Source of the DNA: Algicola sagamiensis DSM 14643
Lineage (GTDB): Bacteria; Pseudomonadota; Gammaproteobacteria; Enterobacterales; Alteromonadaceae
Reading direction: 5' to 3'
Assembly (NCBI RefSeq): GCF_000374485.1
Contig: NZ_KB894493.1
Coordinates: forward strand, 186,001 to 250,000
Length of the DNA stretch: 64,000 nt
Shown here: positions 28,230-36,597 of the stretch, in pieces
How the letters are laid out: every line of letters starts with the position of its first letter
Numbering within the stretch: the first letter of the stretch is position 1
Translations under genes and position numbers: made by a program
Notes under the pieces: model-generated
The model's database searches: none
What the model was told of the DNA's origin: nothing
Seen by the model: the letters and a program-made list of their open reading frames with translations, nothing else

Positions 28230-29000
28230 CTATAACTCACTGCAATTCTTTAAATATTGGTCAAGATAAGATTTATCTAACATGACTTGCTTGAAGCCTG
28301 AGTCAAAATCTCGTATCAACTCCTCACTATTCTTGATGTTTTTAGAAAAAAGTAGATATCCCCTGCTGACAATTGCTGGATCAGGATGCATTTTGATCAA
28401 CTGACGTTTCGCATAATGCAATTGATTTAAATGGTAATCAGCCAGTTTTTTTTCCATGATTGTAATATCAGCTCTTTGTTTGATAATCATTTTAAGATTC
28501 AATTCAGCTTCTATCACGATTTGGTGCTGAATATTGTATTTTTTTAAAGCCTGATAAAAATCATCGCTGTAGGTGTACCCTTTATTGATTATCAATTCTC
28601 GCCCGATTAAATCAGCATAAGATTTCCAATCAAAAGGCTTGTTTACATCATAATAAAAATAGAGTTTTTCTATAGCAACATGGTGATTTGGAAAGTTGAA
28701 GTCTTTACGTCTTTGAGGTTTATCAAGCCAATGCCCTGTCGCGTCAAAAGCACCTTGTTTCGATTCCATATAAGCTCTTTCCCAAGGCATAAATAGGATT
28801 TTTGTCTTATACCCACGAGCGCGAAAAATATCCTGATATAAAGTCGCGGAACAGCCATACCCGGGTAATTCTTTCCCCGTAAACGGAGCAAATTCTCCGA
28901 GTGCGATGGTGACACGCTTTACCTCCTTTGCTTGAAGCGTGAATATAGAGAGTATGCTCACAACGATGATACATAGGAAAACTCGAGCCATCTGAAACAT
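28230..29000 (-). CDS. Periplasmic solute-binding protein, family 3 type, orphan
   Basis: A 256-residue protein with a signal peptide (VFLCIIVVSILSIFTLQAKE). A family-3 binding fold follows: VTIALGEFAPFTGKELPGYG, then KTKILFMPWERAYMESKQGAFDA, resembling the 18410 and 35818 genes. No transporter genes adjoin it. It has the later LIINKGYTYSDDF and DITIMEKKLADYHL segments typical of the second lobe. It may be a sensor-type or scavenging protein; the ligand is unknown. Confidence 0.8.
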   Translation of the reverse strand: MFQMARVFLCIIVVSILSIFTLQAKEVKRVTIALGEFAPFTGKELPGYGCSATLYQDIFRARGYKTKILFMPWERAYMESKQGAFDATGHWLDKPQRRKDFNFPNHHVAIEKLYFYYDVNKPFDWKSYADLIGRELIINKGYTYSDDFYQALKKYNIQHQIVIEAELNLKMIIKQRADITIMEKKLADYHLNQLHYAKRQLIKMHPDPAIVSRGYLLFSKNIKNSEELIRDFDSGFKQVMLDKSYLDQYLKNCSEL

Positions 29001-29111
29001 TCTATTTTTAAGGAGGTCCTTTCATTATACATCACGACGCTTCTGTCGATTAAAGGCAGGTTTTTCTGATATGTGCTCTGTGACGTCACTCATGAAAAAG
29101 AAGTTTCAGGT

Positions 29112-29144
29112 AAAAAAGAGACGCAATAATTGCGTCTCTTTTTA
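29112..29144. terminator. Strong hairpin terminator after the lipoprotein gene
   Basis: A near-perfect long stem (AAAAAGAGACGCAAT / TTGCGTCTCTTTTT) with a minimal loop and T-runs on both strands. It lies 21 bases beyond the lipoprotein stop on the minus strand. Confidence 0.9.
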
Positions 29145-29164
29145 GACTGTTTGAAATTGTATGA

Positions 29165-30736
29165 TTACTTCATTTTCAAGCTATAGAATTGATGGTTTAA
29201 ACCGATGACCATCGCGTCAGCGTTATTCGTCAGTTCAAAGTTAATCGCTTTTTCATCAACTAAAGATGTTTCTATTCCTTGTGGATAATATCCATCCATA
29301 TAAGTCCATTTTCCATCCGCGTTCTTTTTGTAGAAAAGAACTTCCGCTTTATCATCCGTAATATGCGCATGGTTTGTGATAGCAAGAATTTGGCCATCCG
29401 GGCTAAATCGAACATGATGACCAAAATATCCGATTTCTAGTTTCATGAACTCAGCCTTTTCCTTGTTCTCTTCAATTAAGAAACCAGGAAAAGTAGGTGC
29501 TGCATCATCTTGCTCTGTCCAGGTCCCAGAAATATTTCGGAATATTTTTACTTCACCTGCAAGCCTAAGATCAACAGATTCAAACATAACCTCGTTACGT
29601 GGATAAGCGACGACAAGTTCATCTTCAGTTGGCGAGAATGAGAGCCTCAGATCACTATTCTCTTTTGGTAACTGCTGGACAGACTTCCACTCATTGCTTG
29701 AGCTATCTAAGCCATAGATTTCAATTTCCATATGATTACGATTAGTAAAAGCAATAAGGTTTCCGGCTGCATTCACTGTAAGCGCTTTATCACCTGTATA
29801 GAAATCTTTAACAAGGATATCTTGGTGTTTAACCCATGAAGACAACTTGGTCGATGGGTCCTCTTGATATTGGTAAACAGCGATCGATTTATCTTCAAAG
29901 CTAAATAACTTTTGCCCATCTTGACTCATCGTCAGAATACCTGGAGCACGCTTACCACTGATGGTTTGCTTCTCTACATATTTTCCATCTTCCATCTCAA
30001 AAGAAACAAGTGATGCATCTCGCTGATATGATGCAACAAACCGCTTCCCATCTTTTGTTGCAGCAATCTGGTGACCAAATTCGTCAGCAACAACTGGCTT
30101 TGAAGGTTCAATGGTTTGGATCTTGTTGAAATTTGTATCTGATACCTTTTCTTTTTGATAAAAAATCACTGCATTATCTTGGTTCGTGACAAGAAGTGTT
30201 TTTCCTGTATCACTCAAGAACATCGACTCACCAAAATTATCAATAGATGACTCAGATTCGATCGACTGGAACAAGCTTGCTGACTCAGCTGCGTCTTTTA
30301 CAGATTGATAGGCAATATCACTGCTGGTTTCTTTCCCAGCTTGGACTGCTTCAATTTTAAAGCGATAATATCGCCAGAGATCCCAAGTTAAAGGAAGCTC
30401 AATCATTGTTTTATCTTTTGCAATACCTGATTTGAGGATCTCAAGGCCATTTCTACCCTTTAGATCCTCAATGCCATATAACGTGTAGCTATCCGCTCTA
30501 TTGGATGCTTTCCAACTGATCTGCAACTTTTGATCAACGATTTTAATTGCATTAAACTTGACATCAACTTTTGCTGCTGGTGCCACAGGCGGCTCAGGTT
30601 CTGTTACAGGTGGTACAACAACAGGAGGTGTATGAATTGAATCGTTATTCGATTGATTATTCGAGGAATGAGAGTCTCCTTCACCACCACAAGCAACCAA
30701 AGAAAGACAAAATACTGGGACAACAAGACTCTTCAT
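29165..30736 (-). CDS. Beta-propeller-like lipoprotein with fibronectin-type region
   Basis: A 523-residue protein with a lipoprotein signal ending LSLVAC-GG, so it should be lipid-anchored. A Ser/Asn then Pro/Val-rich linker (PPVVVPPVTEPEPPVAPA) leads to a fibronectin-III-like module (about 60-145: QISWKASNRADSYTLYGIED). The rest is repeated strand motifs such as FLSDTGKTLLVTN, TMSQDGQKLFS and RFSPDGQILAITN, typical of a beta-propeller. ATG 30736 follows GAGGA at close spacing, preferred over 30754. Function unknown; it appears monocistronic. Confidence 0.78.
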   Translation of the reverse strand: MKSLVVPVFCLSLVACGGEGDSHSSNNQSNNDSIHTPPVVVPPVTEPEPPVAPAAKVDVKFNAIKIVDQKLQISWKASNRADSYTLYGIEDLKGRNGLEILKSGIAKDKTMIELPLTWDLWRYYRFKIEAVQAGKETSSDIAYQSVKDAAESASLFQSIESESSIDNFGESMFLSDTGKTLLVTNQDNAVIFYQKEKVSDTNFNKIQTIEPSKPVVADEFGHQIAATKDGKRFVASYQRDASLVSFEMEDGKYVEKQTISGKRAPGILTMSQDGQKLFSFEDKSIAVYQYQEDPSTKLSSWVKHQDILVKDFYTGDKALTVNAAGNLIAFTNRNHMEIEIYGLDSSSNEWKSVQQLPKENSDLRLSFSPTEDELVVAYPRNEVMFESVDLRLAGEVKIFRNISGTWTEQDDAAPTFPGFLIEENKEKAEFMKLEIGYFGHHVRFSPDGQILAITNHAHITDDKAEVLFYKKNADGKWTYMDGYYPQGIETSLVDEKAINFELTNNADAMVIGLNHQFYSLKMK

Positions 30737-30914
30737 AACTTCCTCGAACTTCATTTAAACAACACAAATAAGTTGAATGAATTTTACACACCTTAATCTG
30801 AATCGAAGCTGAACAAGTGTATAAAAATTTACAATTTTTATACACTTTGATTTTCTCGTCGCTCAGATCTGCAATCAGAGATTCTTTGGGTTAAGAAAAC
30901 GCCCAATTGAGTGA

Positions 30915-31406
30915 TCAATTCACTTTGAAAACACCATTTTGGTTTCTAATTTTTCCACCCGTTATCCAATAGTAAAAGCGCATCACGTTATCGAGTGGCT
31001 GGATCGAGTCCCAGTGCTCAACTAACTCACCCTCTTCAATGCGCCATGTATCAACGATATTGAATCCTTTGCGATCATTGCCTCGATGTGCTTTTTTCAC
31101 GGTTGCATGAGAGTGAAGCGTCACGAGATCACCATCCACCATGATATTTTTAACATCATAAGAAAACTCAGGAAACTGCTTGGAGAGGCTTCGGAAGTAT
31201 TGAACAAGGCCCGTGATCCCATCTCCAATATTACGATTGTGCTGGATATACTGAGAAGAAGCATATTTTTTTTCAATCAGATCTAAGTCATGGTTATTCA
31301 TTAATAGCTGAACAAAATCAAGGACAACTTCAGCATTTTGCTTGTCTTGGTTACTCCAATGCTGCTTCATGAATACATGCTTATTGATGGCCTTTGTTGT
31401 CATCAT
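30915..31406 (-). CDS. SnoaL-like (NTF2-fold) protein
   Basis: A roughly 162-residue cytosolic protein with NTF2/SnoaL features: VVLDFVQLLMNNHDLD, YIQHNRNIGDGITG, DGDLVTLHSHATVK and DTWRIEEGELVEHWD. The family includes cyclases, isomerases and uncharacterised stress proteins. It is transcribed divergently from an HxlR regulator with shared palindromes between them, so it is the probable regulatory target. The second ATG may be the true start. Confidence 0.8.
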   Translation of the reverse strand: MMTTKAINKHVFMKQHWSNQDKQNAEVVLDFVQLLMNNHDLDLIEKKYASSQYIQHNRNIGDGITGLVQYFRSLSKQFPEFSYDVKNIMVDGDLVTLHSHATVKKAHRGNDRKGFNIVDTWRIEEGELVEHWDSIQPLDNVMRFYYWITGGKIRNQNGVFKVN

Positions 31407-31456
31407 GACTCTCCCTTCTATGATTTTTGGGTGATTGAACTAATACAAAAAAAATT

Positions 31457-31502
31457 AACTTGCATTATGCAAGCTACTACGATATCTTTTATTTTGCAAG
31501 TT
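31457..31502. promoter_or_regulatory. Operator candidate between the SnoaL-like and HxlR genes
   Basis: A perfect 7-1-7 palindrome CTTGCAT-T-ATGCAAG lies at 31459-31473. In addition AACTTGCA (31457-31464) is matched by its complement TGCAAGTT (31495-31502), giving two half-sites facing across 30 bases. The second lies about 18 bases before the regulator ATG. Autoregulation by the HxlR protein is the obvious reading. Confidence 0.6.
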
Positions 31503-31520
31503 ATTTTTGAGGAATAAAAA

Positions 31521-31922
31521 ATGCGTCGTTCAGATTGTCCGATTGCCAACGCGCTCGATCATTTTGGAGATCGATGGACATTGTTGATTATTCGTGATTT
31601 GGCTTTATTTGGAAAACAGTCCTATAGCTCGCTGCAACAATCCGCTGAGCAAATTGCAACCAATATTCTCTCGAGTCGGCTCAGTAGTCTCGAAAAAAGT
31701 GGCATTATAATGAGGAAACCAGATCCAAGTGACGGTCGAAGAAATATTTATCGTCTCACTGAAGCTGGGAAGGATCTATTACCAGTTCTCATTGAGATGC
31801 TACTTTGGAGTGAGAAATACTCACCAGAAAAGTTAGCTATTCCGGATGATTTTCTTGAAATGGCAAAACAAGATAAGCAAGCGCTCATTGAGCTGCTTCG
31901 TCAGAGAATAGATAACTTTTAA
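31521..31922 (+). CDS. HxlR-family transcriptional regulator
   Basis: A 133-residue winged-helix protein with the HxlR start: RRSDCPIANALDHFGDRWTLLIIRDL, where the N-terminal cysteine is often redox- or aldehyde-responsive. It continues with the recognition region ATNILSSRLSSLEKSG and the wing DGRRNIYRLTEAGKDLLP. It is divergent from the SnoaL-like gene. RBS TGAGGA precedes the ATG. Small-molecule signal unknown. Confidence 0.92.
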   Translation: MRRSDCPIANALDHFGDRWTLLIIRDLALFGKQSYSSLQQSAEQIATNILSSRLSSLEKSGIIMRKPDPSDGRRNIYRLTEAGKDLLPVLIEMLLWSEKYSPEKLAIPDDFLEMAKQDKQALIELLRQRIDNF

Positions 31923-31924
31923 AG

Positions 31925-31958
31925 TAAGGCGGTCACAATAGTAAGGAGGTCACAATTC
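31925..31958. repeat. 17-base tandem direct repeat
   Basis: TAAGGCGGTCACAATAG and TAAGGAGGTCACAATTC lie side by side just after the HxlR stop. They differ at three positions. No function is evident. Confidence 0.6.
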
Positions 31959-32056
31959 CGTCTTACTCTCCAAAAATAGACAATGGGTGTATTACTCAAA
32001 CCAAGGACGGACATACCATGATTCGCAATAGCTTTGATGATGAATTTCTAGTAAGC

Positions 32057-32095
32057 GAAAGCCAATTTGATATTAGATAGACTTCATTGGCTTTC
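32057..32095. terminator. Hairpin downstream of the 32100 gene
   Basis: Stem GAAAGCCAAT / ATTGGCTTTC, 10 bases, with a 19-base loop. It lies just past the stop of the minus-strand gene; T-runs are poor, so terminator function is uncertain. Confidence 0.4.
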
Positions 32096-32099
32096 TTGC

Positions 32100-32624
32100 C
32101 TAAACAAGCCTTGTACTTGCAATCAAAAACATTGTTGCAAAATGCGCCTCGGATGGAAGCGATGAAAAAGTAAACGCTTCGATTTCAGCACTTAAAAAAA
32201 GCTTTCTCAAGATATTCCCGCCGAGTTTACATTCCCCAACTTTATCATCATTAATATATAAATCATACATATAAGGATTATCAGCCTGGATAATTGCACC
32301 ATGCGAGTTATCATCAAAAATCGTATAACGGTATTCCCCTTTATCCATACGAAACTTATATTCACCGATACAAGGCCTTTCGTCGTATAAAGAAATTATT
32401 TCTCTTTTATCCATGATCCCGCCTAACATCGTTTTTCTAGAAGTGATCCCAATGTCTTGAACAAAAACTTCATAACGATAAGGGCTCAGCTCATTGGTAA
32501 GCAACTTCATGGCGATGTTGAAATTTCTAGGGCGTGAAGCATTCTTCGCAGTAGCGACCAGCTCATCAGCGGTATTAAAAGCGTAATAGTCAAATTGGTT
32601 TCTTTTAATTAGAATTTGAATCAC
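32100..32624 (-). CDS. Hypothetical protein
   Basis: A 174-residue protein, not recognised. It alternates charged and aromatic strands (YRYEVFVQDIGITSRK, GEYKFRMDKGEYRYTIFDD, NPYMYDLYINDDKVGE), suggesting a beta-rich fold a little like LURP-one/Tubby-type domains, but this is only an impression. The C-terminal 25 residues are hydrophobic (AHFATMFLIASTRLV) without being a clear membrane helix. Its GTG start has no good ribosome site, so the start is doubtful. Confidence 0.5.
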   Translation of the reverse strand: MIQILIKRNQFDYYAFNTADELVATAKNASRPRNFNIAMKLLTNELSPYRYEVFVQDIGITSRKTMLGGIMDKREIISLYDERPCIGEYKFRMDKGEYRYTIFDDNSHGAIIQADNPYMYDLYINDDKVGECKLGGNILRKLFLSAEIEAFTFSSLPSEAHFATMFLIASTRLV

Positions 32625-32745
32625 ACAAGAGGTAAGGATGAGTTGAACAGATTGATCAGTATAGCAAACAAATTTCTAATCCATACGTTAGCATTCTCCT
32701 CACTGAGTTAAAAATACGACCCATTATTGAATAAGATAGATTCAC

Positions 32746-33489
32746 ATGATACTTTCCGCTCATTATTATCCGCACAAGACAGGAGGAATACACTTGCAGC
32801 TACAAGAAGTATTAGAAAAATACCAAGGAGAGAAGCTCGATCTACAGAAACTCAGCCAATATGAACAATGGGCTTTGCCTTTTTTTCATCAAGAAAACAT
32901 GGTCGCTAACCCCTATTTGTCCATCACGTTAGATGTTAACCTCACAACTGCCCGCCAAGTCTATGAACAAGATTTCCAGGAGGTTCCAGGCGCTTCTTTT
33001 CAAGCCTATATAGTCTGGCAGTTAATGAAAGCTCTCCATCAGGAATGGACTTTTAGTACCCGAAAAATTGGAAACGATTGGTACGTTTTTAAAAACCTAC
33101 CTGTGTATTTTCCAATTGCAATTGGTGGCGATGCCCGGTTCAAAGACGCATTGATTGAAAATGTCGTTCAAATGGAGTGGCCAGAGTTTGTCATGCAATA
33201 TCGAAAAACGATCACTGAACCAGCGGACTTAACAGGTACTATGGATCCATTGATTTGGTCGATTTCATCCTTTATTGGAAACTTACCTGATTTGGATTTC
33301 TCAGCTTTTCAAATCCATCGCGCAAAAAAACTCTCCGGTAGGCCCTATTTTTATTTCGGTAAGCGTAAATGGGTTAATGAAGAATATACTGCACCATTGA
33401 GTGTGAATATGGACCACGCAAATGCAGATCCTTTTGTACTCAGCGAATTGTTACAAACCTTCCAATCATACTTAAATGGCAAAACTTGA
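32746..33489 (+). CDS. Chloramphenicol-acetyltransferase-like (CatA fold) acyltransferase
   Basis: A 247-residue protein with the CAT fold. The C-terminal active-site region reads PLSVNMDHANADPFVLSELL, where H-x3-D matches the catalytic His-Asp of CAT, and the PYFYFGKRKW strand precedes it. CAT trimers transfer acyl groups from acyl-CoA to hydroxyls. The sequence is distant from known resistance enzymes, so resistance should not be assumed. It has no operon partner; a terminator overlaps its stop. Confidence 0.75.
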   Translation: MILSAHYYPHKTGGIHLQLQEVLEKYQGEKLDLQKLSQYEQWALPFFHQENMVANPYLSITLDVNLTTARQVYEQDFQEVPGASFQAYIVWQLMKALHQEWTFSTRKIGNDWYVFKNLPVYFPIAIGGDARFKDALIENVVQMEWPEFVMQYRKTITEPADLTGTMDPLIWSISSFIGNLPDLDFSAFQIHRAKKLSGRPYFYFGKRKWVNEEYTAPLSVNMDHANADPFVLSELLQTFQSYLNGKT

Positions 33490-33513
33490 ACCTCGCCTGA
33501 GGTTCAGTTTTTT
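33487..33513 (+). terminator. Terminator of the CAT-like gene
   Basis: Stem TGAACCTC / GAGGTTCA with a 4-base loop, then GTTTTTT. The stem begins at the TGA stop codon. Confidence 0.88.
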
Positions 33514-33691
33514 CGTGTCATCCGTTTTTAACTCCAGCATTAAGAACGATAAATCAGTCGTTTATTCACATATAATGATTTTTTCTTAAATTAAATAACT
33601 CATTCATACTACATTCACATTGCCTTACGTATCATCTAATTCAATTGACTGAGGCTTTTCCTCCGTGCCTTTTTGTTTGAGTTGAGAAGTT

Positions 33692-34105
33692 ATGCAGAAT
33701 CTTTCTTACATTCCTCGATTTGTAAATTTTCAGCCATTTAAGCTCACTTGGTTGTTGATACTGATCCCAAATTACCTGATTTCAGCAATAGATACGCTAT
33801 CAGATGGAACGGAGTTACTCACGTTTTTCAATATCTTAATTACAATGGCAAGTGTTCTGGAGGTCTCTGGTTGTCTCTGTTACATCTTGGGTGTTCGCTT
33901 ATTGAACAAGTCATTTTGGAAACTGGTCCTCATTCTTGCAATTGTAGATTTTATTCGCTTTTTCTATGAAGGTCTCCAGGCACCGATGATCTCCACAGAA
34001 ACAGGCTTCTGGCTGATTTTACAAGTCACACTCACTTACTGTTGTTACGCCATGATTTACTTATATGCTTATGAATCTGAGGGAATATGGGAGGAAGAGA
34101 AGTAG
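33692..34105 (+). CDS. Hypothetical four-helix membrane protein
   Basis: A 137-residue inner-membrane protein with about four hydrophobic helices (LTWLLILIPNYLISAI, FFNILITMASVLEVSGCLCYILG, FWKLVLILAIVDFIRFFY, FWLILQVTLTYCCYAMIYLYAY) and an acidic C-terminus (EGIWEEEK). Not recognised. GAGAAG precedes the ATG at short spacing. No operon partner. Confidence 0.6.
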   Translation: MQNLSYIPRFVNFQPFKLTWLLILIPNYLISAIDTLSDGTELLTFFNILITMASVLEVSGCLCYILGVRLLNKSFWKLVLILAIVDFIRFFYEGLQAPMISTETGFWLILQVTLTYCCYAMIYLYAYESEGIWEEEK

Positions 34106-34185
34106 CTTTGCATTGAAGTATCATCAGCATTTCTTATTTCAGGACTAGAGAGAAATGCTGACTATAGGGAGAAGTTTGATGACCC

Positions 34186-35175
34186 TTAAGCCACGCCTTC
34201 ATATAATAATCTTGCAATTTCTTGGCAAATGTCCAAACCTGCGAAGTGATCCAGCCAGAAGAATTCGCCGCATGGGTTGATTTCAAGAAAATGATATTGC
34301 CCTTTTTTATCTAATATGAGATCAACTGCGCCATAATTCAGGTTGAGCGATCTTGTCAGCGTTAAGAGCTGCTGTGCTATTTGACTCGGTAAGTCATAGA
34401 TAAACCACTTATCCATCATCTCCAAACCCTGCCGACGCCAGTCACACTCCATATCATCATGAATTTTTGGATCAATTGCCGCGGTGAATACCTTATTCCC
34501 AACGATTGTGACTCGCATTTCCAGTTCTTTATCTATTTTTTCTTGGAAAATCATCGGGCTCAATGCAAGGCCATCCAATTCTGCTAAATGGGAGGCTTCT
34601 AATTTGCTGGTAAAAACAACCTGTTCTTGAGAGCCACGCCAAACAGAAAAAGCGGCTTGCATTTTCGTGACCACTTCGCCGTTGTGCTTCTGAAAAAACA
34701 CTTTCACAGCTTCAGGTTGATTCGTGATGAGTGTATCGGGAACATGCAACCCTGCGTTTCTTGCAAGAATGAGTTGTAATTCTTTGTTGGATGCTCGGCG
34801 AACATGCCAATAATCATCCATTTTAAACACATCCAAACTATCCATGAAACCAAGCAAGGTTCGTTTCGATTCATCCATACAAGCGCGCTTATACTGAAGA
34901 TCCATATCTTTGGGGAGCTGCCCGCCTGGTAAAAATCGTCGATACCAAAGTGATCGAATTTGCTCAGAATTTACAGTCTGGCCATGCTCATTGATGAGTT
35001 GATGTGTATGGGGAAATTTTTGTCCGTGTAGCCCAGCAAGTTGAATCTTGGTTGGGTATTCATCAGAATTCAAGCGAAATACTTCGCCACCTAGTTCTCG
35101 TATTGAGTCACTTACACTGTCAATGCATTCATTATCTCGGCTCTGCGTGACGATGAGTACTGTATTTGCTGCCAC
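34186..35175 (-). CDS. ATP-grasp ester ligase of the marinostatin (graspetide) locus
   Basis: A 329-residue ATP-grasp enzyme of the MvdC/MvdD/RimK-like group. It has an N-terminal domain (TVLIVTQSRDNECID), the ATP-grasp body (HNGEVVTKMQAAF, MIFQEKIDKELEMRVTIVG) and the metal/ATP site DLILDKKGQYHFLEINPCGEFFWLD near the C-terminus. Such ligases join side-chain carboxylates to Ser/Thr hydroxyls in a precursor peptide, here the product of the gene directly upstream. One ligase would have to form both ester bonds. The start is GTG 35175 with AGAGG upstream. A hairpin separates it from the precursor gene. Confidence 0.92.
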   Translation of the reverse strand: MAANTVLIVTQSRDNECIDSVSDSIRELGGEVFRLNSDEYPTKIQLAGLHGQKFPHTHQLINEHGQTVNSEQIRSLWYRRFLPGGQLPKDMDLQYKRACMDESKRTLLGFMDSLDVFKMDDYWHVRRASNKELQLILARNAGLHVPDTLITNQPEAVKVFFQKHNGEVVTKMQAAFSVWRGSQEQVVFTSKLEASHLAELDGLALSPMIFQEKIDKELEMRVTIVGNKVFTAAIDPKIHDDMECDWRRQGLEMMDKWFIYDLPSQIAQQLLTLTRSLNLNYGAVDLILDKKGQYHFLEINPCGEFFWLDHFAGLDICQEIARLLYEGVA

Positions 35176-35204
35176 TTTAACCTCTTTCTATCACTCAAAT
35201 AAAT

Positions 35205-35229
35205 CCGGAGAAGCATTACGCTTCTCCGG
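35205..35229 (-). terminator. Attenuator-like hairpin between precursor and ligase genes
   Basis: Perfect 10-base stem CCGGAGAAGC / GCTTCTCCGG with a 5-base loop. On the minus strand it is followed by ATTTATTTGAG, a weak T-rich tail. Placed 20 bases after the precursor stop, it would allow much more precursor than ligase mRNA. Confidence 0.75.
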
Positions 35230-35248
35230 CAATCGATTTCATCATCCA

Positions 35249-35440
35249 TTAAACTGGAAAATTAAAACCATCCTCATCAGAATCTGACGGATAACGCATT
35301 GTTGCAAATGGCTGCTCTGGTACTTCTTGAACTGGAGATTGTTGAGATGCTGTACCACCAGCAGTCATTTCTAATTCGTTTTCAGTCAATTCACGTGTTT
35401 GTGAAGCAAGTAGATTTGCAAAGAATGGTGTAGTTTTCAT
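35249..35440 (-). CDS. Marinostatin precursor peptide (graspetide, serine-protease inhibitor)
   Basis: A 63-residue precursor. The leader has the microviridin-type [10 protein letters not shown] recognition motif (residues 5-14) and a double-glycine-like site [13 protein letters not shown] (17-29). The core [12 protein letters not shown] at 45-56 is, from memory, identical to mature marinostatin, which carries ester bonds Thr3-Asp9 and Ser8-Asp11 (here T47-D53 and S52-D55) and inhibits subtilisin-type and chymotrypsin-type proteases. Seven residues (DGFNFPV) follow and must be trimmed, as must residues 30-44. AGGAG lies 7 bases before the ATG. No C39-type export ABC transporter is nearby. Confidence 0.95.
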
Positions 35441-35817
35441 GAGAAACTCCTATCTTTCTCTAAAGTTTATCGAGAGTCGAAGAACCCTTTTTGCGACCAA
35501 AAATTGGTACCAAAGAATCATCCTGGGAGTGAAATGATATTGGCCTAATTTTCTTTACAAAAAGGGGATACATGCCCATATGGCAAGCCTTCCTCTCGAG
35601 CGACATTTATATGCCCACAAGAAATGTAAGTCAATGAAGAGTATCGGAATTAAATCTTTTTTCCTATTCTCAGTATTGTTGCTGATGGGTTCGATTAGAG
35701 GATTTAATTGTCCAGAATAAGTTATTCTAATTTTAGGTCAGACTGTCTTTTATATTGGAACTCTGCCGCAAATGACGGAACCAAAAACGGGCTCAATTCG
35801 GGTCCAGACAAATGACC
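35441..35817. other. Intergenic region upstream of the marinostatin precursor
   Basis: 377 bases with no convincing gene. It should hold the promoter of the minus-strand marinostatin operon and the 3' end of the next binding-protein transcript. I see no clear palindrome or terminator. Confidence 0.4.
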
Positions 35818-36597
35818 TCATGTACGTTGGTTCCCTTTGTTGTAAATTTTTATATACGTTTCCATTAATTCTTCCATGTACTTGGTCTGTTTTAAACGTT
35901 CAACAACCGTAGATAATCGTTTGATGATTGAAACACAAGGTGACTTGATTGAGATTGCCAAGTACATCTTGTCTTCCAGAATAGGTGGCTCCAGCGTTTC
36001 TACATCGTTTTCAAGCCCCAACTTTTTCACTTGAAGCAGCCCTGCGTAATAACTATGTGGTAAATAATCCACCCTTTTCATCATCAACATCTGGAAAGCT
36101 GAATCCCAACTATTCACCCAGACAATACTCAAGTTCTTTTTTGCATACTCATCAAATTGAACACCAAGGCTATATCCCCGCTGCAATACTCCTTTCTTTG
36201 CCTTTAAATCAGCAAATTGACGATAACGAAACTGATTCCCCTTTTTGACAAAAACGACCGCAGGATCGAGTGAGACTGAGGGGTGAATAAAATGTAGCCA
36301 TAACGCTCTATGCTTGTTGTAATATGGTGCAAGCAGCAAATCGACTTCTCCCCTTTTAACCCGCAGCTGTGCGCGAGCCCAATTCCCACTTGGCTCAATT
36401 TCTGGCTTCACCCCGAGTTCCTTCATGACTGTAGATGCATACTCAACGTATGCACCTGTGAGTGTCCCATCTTTTTGATTCCAGGTTACTGGGGGAAATT
36501 CAGGATTGCCAGTCATCGAAATAGTTGTACATTCTTGTGCCCAGATAGAGTGACTTATTAACATTAATAATAGAAAAACAGGACTCGTTCTTATCAT
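35818..36597 (-). CDS. Periplasmic solute-binding protein, family 3 type, orphan
   Basis: A 259-residue protein with signal peptide (VFLLLMLISHSIWAQ-ECTT). The family-3 lobe reads MTGNPEFPPVTWNQKDGTLTG, with GNWARAQLRVKRGEVDLLLAPYYNK and KKGVLQRGYSLGVQFDEY segments. No permease or ATPase genes adjoin. Residues resemble the other binding proteins here but the gene is clearly diverged. Ligand unknown. Confidence 0.8.
   Translation of the reverse strand: MIRTSPVFLLLMLISHSIWAQECTTISMTGNPEFPPVTWNQKDGTLTGAYVEYASTVMKELGVKPEIEPSGNWARAQLRVKRGEVDLLLAPYYNKHRALWLHFIHPSVSLDPAVVFVKKGNQFRYRQFADLKAKKGVLQRGYSLGVQFDEYAKKNLSIVWVNSWDSAFQMLMMKRVDYLPHSYYAGLLQVKKLGLENDVETLEPPILEDKMYLAISIKSPCVSIIKRLSTVVERLKQTKYMEELMETYIKIYNKGNQRT

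Noticed and set aside
31981-32080. Short plus-strand frame MIRNSFDDEFLVSESQFDIR
   Set aside because: Twenty residues, no ribosome site, overlaps a hairpin; no transposase similarity could be supported.
32746-33489. Antibiotic-resistance chloramphenicol acetyltransferase
   Set aside because: The fold and His-Asp motif match CAT, but the sequence is too distant to claim drug resistance.
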